64,000 bases of DNA from Marinobacter sp. Arc7-DN-1 (lineage in GTDB: Bacteria > Pseudomonadota > Gammaproteobacteria > Pseudomonadales > Oleiphilaceae): contig NZ_CP031848.1 of assembly GCF_003441595.1 (NCBI RefSeq), positions 2,666,001-2,730,000 of the forward strand. Direction: 5' to 3'. A program made the translations under genes and the position numbers. Under the pieces are notes generated by a model. It worked only from the letters and a program-made list of their open reading frames with translations, was not told the origin of the DNA and did no database searches. Below, piece after piece: positions 58,933 to 64,000 of the stretch (the first letter of the stretch is position 1; the number at the start of each line of letters is the position of its first letter).

Positions 58933-59664
58933 GTGTGCCAGGCATGGCCCCAGACTTGTCGGGTGAAAGTCCCGATACCAGGTATTCGCAGAGCCGAAGG
59001 TTAGCGAAAGGGTAAGGGCAAACCCACGAGGGGATGTCTCCGGAGCGCCGGCCGGAAGTAAGCCCAACGCAAAATTGCGGGATGACGGACAGGAGCTGGA
59101 TAAGAGGTGTGGCATCGGTGGGGCCAGTGGGCACGTGACCATTAAGCCCGCCATCTGCACTTGGCCGGCGTTTTATAAAACCAGCATTTACGCAATGAAA
59201 GTCGGGTGTCTTACCCTGGGAGATCTCCTGATGCTGCGCTGGGACGCAGCGTGCAGCCGAAAACCGCTGGGAGCTGAGTGATTGGCTCCGACCGCACCGG
59301 AGAAACAGCAATCGCTGTCTCTGGAAACAGGGGGTGAAGTGGTGGCTGGATCTGGCAGGGAAGACACTCCGGTTGTTCACGATCAACTGATGGAGCGGGG
59401 TGCTGGAAAGGGACGACCTGCGCCGTGCCTTCCGTCAGGTCAAACGCAACAAGGGAAGCGCGGGGATAGACGGCATGACCGTTGACGACCTGACCGCCTG
59501 ATCCAGCAGGCACTGCTCCAGGTCTTGCAGGCGGAGTGGGACAGAAGCTTCTACCCGGCGAACGCGGGGGTCGGGCCATGCAAACGGTGATCGACGAGTT
59601 AGCGGTGTACTTGAGGGGCTGGAAAGGCTACTACGGTTTTGCGCAAGCCTTACCCTGACTCGAC
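58933..59664 (+). mobile_element. group IIC-type intron F, collapsed
   Basis: Starts GTGTGCCAGGCATGG like intron B and keeps domain I and the start of the RT gene (NKGSAGIDGMTVDDLTA-like at 59440-59500), then jumps to IQQALLQVLQAEWD-like bases (59500-59550) and to the GRAMQTVIDELAVYLRGWKG-like end (59570-59640). Domains V and VI are lost; only the last bases (CTCGAC) remain before TAAGCT. Several deletions, inactive. Confidence 0.8.
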
Positions 59665-59708
59665 TAAGCTCTATTGTTGCGTGGTGCGCAACATGCTAGG
59701 CTCCCCTC

Positions 59709-59989
59709 ATGATTAAATCATTCCGTCACAAAGGACTAAAACGGTTCTACTCGACCGGTAGCATGGCTGGCATACAGTCTCTGATCACGCCAAGAAGCTG
59801 CGTATGCAGCTCGTTGCTCTGGATACAGCCACTTCGGTGGAAGACATGGACATCCCTGGTTTTCGGCTTCACCCATTGAAGGGAAAAGACAAAGGGCGGT
59901 GGTCGATTTGGGTTAACGGAAATTGGCGCACGACGTTCGAATTTCAGGACGGCAACGCCGACATTCTTGATTATGAGGATTATCACTAA
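59709..59989 (+). pseudogene. higB: HigB-type toxin, frameshifted
   Basis: MIKSFRHKGLKRFYSTGSMAGIQ in one frame, then DHAKKLRMQLVALDTATSVEDM and FRLHPLKGKDKGRWSIWVNG in another, to DYEDYH. The break is a TCTCT at about 59781-59785 that contains two extra bases; removing one TC restores a normal 92-residue HigB. Either a real inactivation or a sequencing slip. A TTGCG-TGGTG-CGCAA inverted repeat at 59677-59691 is the probable operator. Confidence 0.8.
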
Positions 59990-60282
59990 TGACTATGCAT
60001 AATCCGCCGCATCCTGGTGAATTCATTCGGGAGGTGTACTTGGAGCCTTTCGGCATCAGTTCCCGTCAGCTTGCTTCCAGTCTGGGCGTTTCTCCTTCTA
60101 CTTTGTCTCGCTTGCTCAAAGGGGATAGTGGTATTAGCCCGGAAATGTCTCTGCGGCTATCCAAGGTTCTCGGACGTAGCCCTGAGAGCTGGTTGGCGAT
60201 GCAGGGCATGTACGATCTCTGGGTGGCTCGCAGCACGGTGAACCTGGATGGCATTCATCCCCTGGATTTCGAAGCAGCTTAA
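59989..60282 (+). CDS. higA: HigA-type antitoxin
   Basis: 97 residues: HPGEFIREVYLEPFGISSRQ, LASSLGVSPSTLSRLLKGDSG helix-turn-helix and LGRSPESWLAMQGMYDLW. Starts one base after the higB stop region (TAATG overlap). Intact, next to a broken toxin. The closing arm GCTTAAG overlaps its stop and is one base from complementing the cassette start GTTAAGC rebuilt across intron F. Confidence 0.9.
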   Translation: MTMHNPPHPGEFIREVYLEPFGISSRQLASSLGVSPSTLSRLLKGDSGISPEMSLRLSKVLGRSPESWLAMQGMYDLWVARSTVNLDGIHPLDFEAA

Positions 60283-60340
60283 GGCCAGGCACGGCGGCGG
60301 CTCTTTCGTTCCGGCTTCGCCTCCATTGGGGGCCTATGAG
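60277..60340 (+). repeat. degenerate last attC (site 12)
   Basis: GCTTAAG at 60277-60283 is followed by inner stems (GGCGGCTC; TTCGTTCCGGCTTCGCC) but no clear R' arm before the next gene's stop at 60334. Likely the right end of the array. Confidence 0.45.
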
Positions 60341-62442
60341 CGGACTGCCTGCACCGCCACCCGCGTTCCGTTAAACGCCGCATTCCCTGTCAGTGCATCG
60401 ATGCGCTGCGAATCCGTCACGTCGTTCATGCTGACCCCAGGTTGCGATTCGGCGATGGACATGCCGGTGTTGTCGCGATTATGGCCCCAGCCCTGTGGAA
60501 TGCTGATCACCCCCTCGAACATGTCGTCGTCGATTTCCACCGGCAGTTGGATGGTGCCGGTGACTGAGCTGACACTCACCATCTGCCCGTCTTGAAGGCC
60601 GAGCTTGCGGGCATCGGCGTCGTTCATCTGCACCGTGCACGGGTTTTTGCCTTTCACCAGCCGGTGGGAATTCTGGGTCCAGGTGTTGTGGCTGCGTGGC
60701 AGTCGGCGGCTGATCATGGCGAAGGGATAGTCGTTGCTCTGATCAACCTGCAGCAGGCCCGAGGCATCCAGGCGTTTCAGATCCTCGAGGTACAGCTCCG
60801 GCGCGATCCGGATCATGCCGTCCCCGGTCTGGATGCGTTGTTCCAGGCAGGGCTGAAGAGGCCCCAGGTCTAATCCGTGGGGGTTGGCTTTCAGCTTTTC
60901 GAGACTCATGCCCTGCTTGCCATAGGCGCCGTGCCTGAGGCCAAGATCCAGCATCGCCTCGGGTGTGACGCCATCGTCTTTCAGCCCGGTCAGGTGCAGG
61001 GTCAGATCCCGGAGAATCTCCCAGTCATGTTTCTGGTCGGGTGTTTTCTCGAACATCGGCTCGGAGAATTTGGCGGTGTTGCGCACCGCAAACGAGTTGA
61101 AGAAGACATCGAAATGGGGCACTTCCAGGCCCGTCGTCGCCGGCAGGATGATGTCCGCGTGGCGGGTGGTTTCGTTCAGGTAGATATCCACCGACACCAT
61201 GAAATCCAGCGCCTCGAAAGCCTCTTCCAGCCGGGCGCCGCCGGGCGCGGAGAGCACCGGGTTACCGGCGATGGTGATCATCGCGCGGATCTGGCCGTCG
61301 CCCGGCATGAGGATTTCATCGGCCAGGGTGGCGACCGGGAACTCGTTGTTGAAGTAGGGCAGTTTTCTCACCCGGGATTCGTAGCGGCCGTAGGAGCTGG
61401 GTTTGCCCTTCTTATCCCGTACCAGATCGAACGCCGGCTGCGGGAACATGGCGCCACCCCGGCGATCAAAATTGCCGGTGAGAAGGTTCAGCACGTTGTT
61501 CAGCCACTGGCAGAGGCCCCCGAAAGACTGGGTCGAGGCACCCATGCGGCTGTAGCAAACCGCGCTCTTGGCGGCGGCCATTTCCCGCGCCAGCCCACGA
61601 ATGGCGGTGGCTGACATGCCGCAGGCCTCCGCCACGGTTTCCGGCGAATAGGGTTGAACCGCACCCGCCAGTTGGTCCAGGCCGTCAATCCGGGGTTCCA
61701 GGTGGCCAAGAGTCACCAGCTGTTCGTCAAACAGGGTGTGCACCAGCGCCAGCATGAACAGGGCGTCGGTCTCCGGGCGGATAAACAGGTGCTGGTCGGC
61801 CTTCCTGGCGGTCTCGGTGCGACGGGGATCAACCACCACCACCTTGCCACCCCGTTGCTGAATCGCCTTGAGCCGTTTGCCGACACCCGGGGCCGTCATC
61901 AGGCTGCCGTTGGAGACAATCGGGTTGGCCCCGATGATCAGCATGAAATCGGTGTGGTCGATGTCTGGAATCGGGATGAGCATGCCGGCGCCGAGCATGT
62001 AGTTGGAGGCCACGTGGTGGGGCAACTGATCGGCGGAGGCGGAGCTGTAGCGGTTGTTGGTGCCCAGGGTCTTGAAGAACCGCGGCAGCATGATGGCATT
62101 GCCGAAGTTGTGGGCGTTGGGGTTGCCGAGATACACACCGACCGCATCCTGGCCATGTTCCTCCTGGATGCCACGAAAACGGGCTGCGATTTCCTCGAAC
62201 GCCTCATCCCAGCTGATCGCTTGCCAGCCGTCAGCGGTGCGCCTGATGGGTGTTTTCAGGCGGTCCTTGTCGTTGTAGAAGTCCTGGAGGGCGACCGCCT
62301 TTGGGCAGATATGGCCTCGGCTGAACGGGTCGTCGTGGTCGCCTTTGATCGACAGGATCTCGTTGCCCCGGTGCTTGATTTCGAGGCCACACATGGCTTC
62401 ACAGATATTGCAGGTGCGATAGTGGGTCTGGGTCTCGCTCAT
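60334..62442 (-). CDS. molybdopterin-dependent oxidoreductase
   Basis: 702 residues of the DMSO reductase / formate dehydrogenase superfamily. N-terminal 4Fe-4S site with four cysteines (CNICEAMCGLEI and GHICPKAVAL), then bis-MGD-binding regions (GANPIVSNGSLMTAPGVG, VVVDPRRTETARKADQHLF, GNPVLSAPGG) and the C-terminal MSVSSVTGTIQLPVEIDDDM domain. Substrate not evident; no partner subunits adjacent, which suggests a stand-alone cytoplasmic enzyme (no Tat signal seen). ATG 62442 gives the family start MSETQTHYRTC; the open frame begins earlier without homology. Confidence 0.85.
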   Translation of the reverse strand: MSETQTHYRTCNICEAMCGLEIKHRGNEILSIKGDHDDPFSRGHICPKAVALQDFYNDKDRLKTPIRRTADGWQAISWDEAFEEIAARFRGIQEEHGQDAVGVYLGNPNAHNFGNAIMLPRFFKTLGTNNRYSSASADQLPHHVASNYMLGAGMLIPIPDIDHTDFMLIIGANPIVSNGSLMTAPGVGKRLKAIQQRGGKVVVVDPRRTETARKADQHLFIRPETDALFMLALVHTLFDEQLVTLGHLEPRIDGLDQLAGAVQPYSPETVAEACGMSATAIRGLAREMAAAKSAVCYSRMGASTQSFGGLCQWLNNVLNLLTGNFDRRGGAMFPQPAFDLVRDKKGKPSSYGRYESRVRKLPYFNNEFPVATLADEILMPGDGQIRAMITIAGNPVLSAPGGARLEEAFEALDFMVSVDIYLNETTRHADIILPATTGLEVPHFDVFFNSFAVRNTAKFSEPMFEKTPDQKHDWEILRDLTLHLTGLKDDGVTPEAMLDLGLRHGAYGKQGMSLEKLKANPHGLDLGPLQPCLEQRIQTGDGMIRIAPELYLEDLKRLDASGLLQVDQSNDYPFAMISRRLPRSHNTWTQNSHRLVKGKNPCTVQMNDADARKLGLQDGQMVSVSSVTGTIQLPVEIDDDMFEGVISIPQGWGHNRDNTGMSIAESQPGVSMNDVTDSQRIDALTGNAAFNGTRVAVQAVRS

Positions 62443-62582
62443 GTCGACAGGCTCGGTTTTGGGTGTTGTCGTTGTTGGTTCGAGAAGTGTGGCACAACCG
62501 GGCAAAAAAACAGACCGTCGTAAGTCACACAAACCAGGTCAACCCCGGCAAATCACCTTTCTGCCTGCGGTAAAAAACACCG

Positions 62583-62615
62583 TTTTTCGTCGTACCACCA
62601 TTTTTCGTCGTACCA
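62583..62615. repeat. 18-base tandem repeat
   Basis: TTTTTCGTCGTACCA occurs at 62583-62597 and 62601-62615 with an 18-base period. It lies in the 316-base gap upstream of the molybdopterin gene; I see nothing else in that gap. Confidence 0.6.
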
Positions 62616-62758
62616 TGGCGTTATCGCCAAATCACTGGCAAAGAACGCCGGCCCCGGCAGCAGTGTCCTCGAATGGTTCCACGCCTTCCTGGTGCTTGGA
62701 ACCCGGATCAGCTGTGTTTTTGTCGCCGGCGATGGGGGCGGCAGTTTCATTGAAAAAG

Positions 62759-63565
62759 TTAACGCGCATTGATCATGCCGGATTCATCCGAAATCACGAT
62801 CTCCACTCGGCGATTCTGCTGTCTCCCTGCACTGGTATCGTTGGTGGCAACGGGATAGGCCTCGCCATAGCCTTCCACTTCAATCCGGTTACCGGGTATT
62901 CCCTGATTCAACAGCTCGCTCTGAACCGACATGGCGCGTCGCTCTGACAATCCCTGGTTGTATTCGGCAGAGCCTGTGCTGTCCGTATAGCCTTCAATGC
63001 GTACCCGGCGCTCCTGGTACTGCTTCATAAAGTCAGCCAGTCGTTCCACGGTGCGCTTGCCGGAGGCTTTCAGATCAGCTTTGTTGAGGTCAAAGAGCAC
63101 ATCACCCAACGTAAGCACCATTCCACGTTCGGTTTTCTCCGCTTTGAGAGCGGCCATTTCAGCCCTCAGCGCTTCTGCCTCCATGCGAGCCTCATTCGCC
63201 TCAGTTGACTTCATTTGCAACATTAGCTGTTTGCGGCGCTCTTCCGCAGAGCTGATCTCTTCTTCCAGATCGGCACGCTTTCCCTGTTGCATGGCGATCT
63301 CGGCGTGACGCTTTGCCAGGTAGGCTGCGTGTTCGACGCGGTTTACGTCAGCGCCTTCATTTAACAGCGCCTGGGCACGATCTAGTTCGATCTTGGCCTG
63401 GCGCAGTTGTGCCGCACCACTGCGCGCGACGTTGGGATCCTGCTCTATTTCCGTGTATGCGGCTCTGGCTTCGTCAATGTCGGCATTCTGTTTGGGCGTG
63501 CTTGCACAGCCAACCATAATTGCGGACAGCCCGACCGCGAAACCGATAGATAGTGTAACGTTCAT
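62759..63565 (-). CDS. OmpA family lipoprotein with DUF4398 domain
   Basis: 268 residues. Lipobox ending in C20 (AIMVGC), a DUF4398-like helical part (ARAAYTEIEQDPNVARSGAAQLRQAKIELDRA in part), a coiled coil of A/E/R/K (about 90-145), and a C-terminal OmpA domain with TLGDVLFDLNKADLKASG, IEGYTDSTGSAEYNQGLSERR and RIEVEGYGE that binds peptidoglycan. So it bridges outer membrane and wall. Follows the DUF4398 lipoprotein after 24 bases, as in many Gammaproteobacteria. Confidence 0.9.
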   Translation of the reverse strand: MNVTLSIGFAVGLSAIMVGCASTPKQNADIDEARAAYTEIEQDPNVARSGAAQLRQAKIELDRAQALLNEGADVNRVEHAAYLAKRHAEIAMQQGKRADLEEEISSAEERRKQLMLQMKSTEANEARMEAEALRAEMAALKAEKTERGMVLTLGDVLFDLNKADLKASGKRTVERLADFMKQYQERRVRIEGYTDSTGSAEYNQGLSERRAMSVQSELLNQGIPGNRIEVEGYGEAYPVATNDTSAGRQQNRRVEIVISDESGMINAR

Positions 63566-63589
63566 TTTTCGTGTCTCCTGTCGCCGGGC

Positions 63590-63967
63590 TTACTGCTGAT
63601 TTGAATTGAGCTGCTTGCGGAGGTTTTCGATGTTACTGTTGATCTCGGCAACCGCTTGCTGAGCCTTTTCGGTCTCCGAGCGCGCGCCTGCGAGTTGCGC
63701 ATCAACCTCGGCCTGCTCCAGCAAGCGCCTGGCTTCCTTGTACTGTTCTTTGTCCATGAGGCCGCGAGCATCGGCCACTTTGTTTTTCGCTTCATTCAGC
63801 AACACAGGCTCGAATCTTCGGGCGTCCGAGGCCTCGGCCTGTTTGATGGCGGATTCCGCAGACTGCAGCTCGCTGTTGGGCTTTGGCCCCGGCCCGGCAC
63901 AGGCGACTAAAAGGGTCGCCAACGTGAGGGTAGTCAGAGTGCGTGTCATTGAAAGGTGCGGTTTCAT
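63590..63967 (-). CDS. DUF4398 lipoprotein
   Basis: 125 residues. Signal peptide with lipobox ATLLVAC, then a helical DUF4398 segment (ELQSAESAIKQAEASDARRF, ALLNEAKNKVADARGLMDKE-like) and a coiled-coil tail. Likely an outer-membrane partner of the OmpA-like lipoprotein directly downstream; both share the repeated A-E-A-R helices. A second start, six codons in (63949, MTRTLTT), fits a normal signal peptide equally well. Function unknown. Confidence 0.85.
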   Translation of the reverse strand: MKPHLSMTRTLTTLTLATLLVACAGPGPKPNSELQSAESAIKQAEASDARRFEPVLLNEAKNKVADARGLMDKEQYKEARRLLEQAEVDAQLAGARSETEKAQQAVAEINSNIENLRKQLNSNQQ

Positions 63968-64000
63968 AAAGGAACTCCCGGGTTCACAACATGATCCGCA

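Noticed and set aside
41937-60340. A CRISPR array made of the repeated attC cores and intron ends
   Set aside because: Repeats are 70-110 bases with imperfect inner stems and separated by genes of varied length; no short direct repeats with uniform spacers and no cas genes.
60334-62442. A selenocysteine formate dehydrogenase
   Set aside because: The frame has no in-frame TGA, and no partner subunits are adjacent. The substrate is left open.

Overview
The window looks like the replication-origin region of a Marinobacter-type marine gammaproteobacterium. The inference rests on gene order and protein sequence, since no rRNA is present. The order is dnaA (leftward) | oriC | rpmH-rnpA-yidD-yidC-mnmE, then mnmG-rsmG-parA-parB-atpIBEFHAGDC-glmU-glmS, nhaB and nrdAB.

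Layout. 1-4972: start of dnaA, an oriC with DnaA boxes and an AT-rich stretch, and the rpmH to mnmE cluster. 5030-8420: a small decayed defence/toxin islet with the remains of a large NTPase-like gene, an ImmA/IrrE peptidase plus DUF4411 pair, and a frameshifted fic gene. 8585-17996: two glutathione-transferase-fold enzymes, an acyl-CoA dehydrogenase, a truncated DUF3833 lipoprotein, an RND efflux pair and an LplT-like MFS carrier. 17984-22669: a second cluster of DnaA boxes, then mnmG, rsmG, parA and parB. 22836-30199: the complete F1Fo ATP synthase operon. 30245-37353: glmU, glmS, a glutaryl-CoA dehydrogenase relic, nhaB, a solute-binding protein and a DUF3047 protein. 37490-41755: a cobalamin riboswitch followed by class I ribonucleotide reductase nrdA and nrdB.

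The most interesting part is 41786-60340, a decayed integron. Only the last 50 or so codons of the integrase remain (41786-41941, minus). About twelve cassettes follow, bounded by attC sites whose arms can be paired cassette by cassette. The cargo is a DUF1232 membrane protein, a PAAR-Tle1 phospholipase effector with its putative lipoprotein immunity protein, YnfA, YefM/YoeB, two HicAB pairs, two HigBA pairs, a VOC protein and several unknown small proteins.

The array is riddled with attC-targeting elements. There are five group IIC-type introns, all cut at the same point of the attC arm (GCG T|TA): one with an intact reverse transcriptase, one decayed on the other strand in the opposite arm of the same attC, two nearly identical ORF-less copies, and one collapsed copy. 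A sixth group II intron of another type, an IS1111/IS110 remnant and an IS91-like remnant with a tyrosine recombinase are also present. Several toxin genes are broken while their antitoxins remain intact. With no integrase, the array should be frozen for cassette shuffling, but the introns may still move.

60334-63967: a molybdopterin oxidoreductase, an OmpA-like lipoprotein and a DUF4398 lipoprotein, all on the minus strand, return to ordinary chromosomal content.
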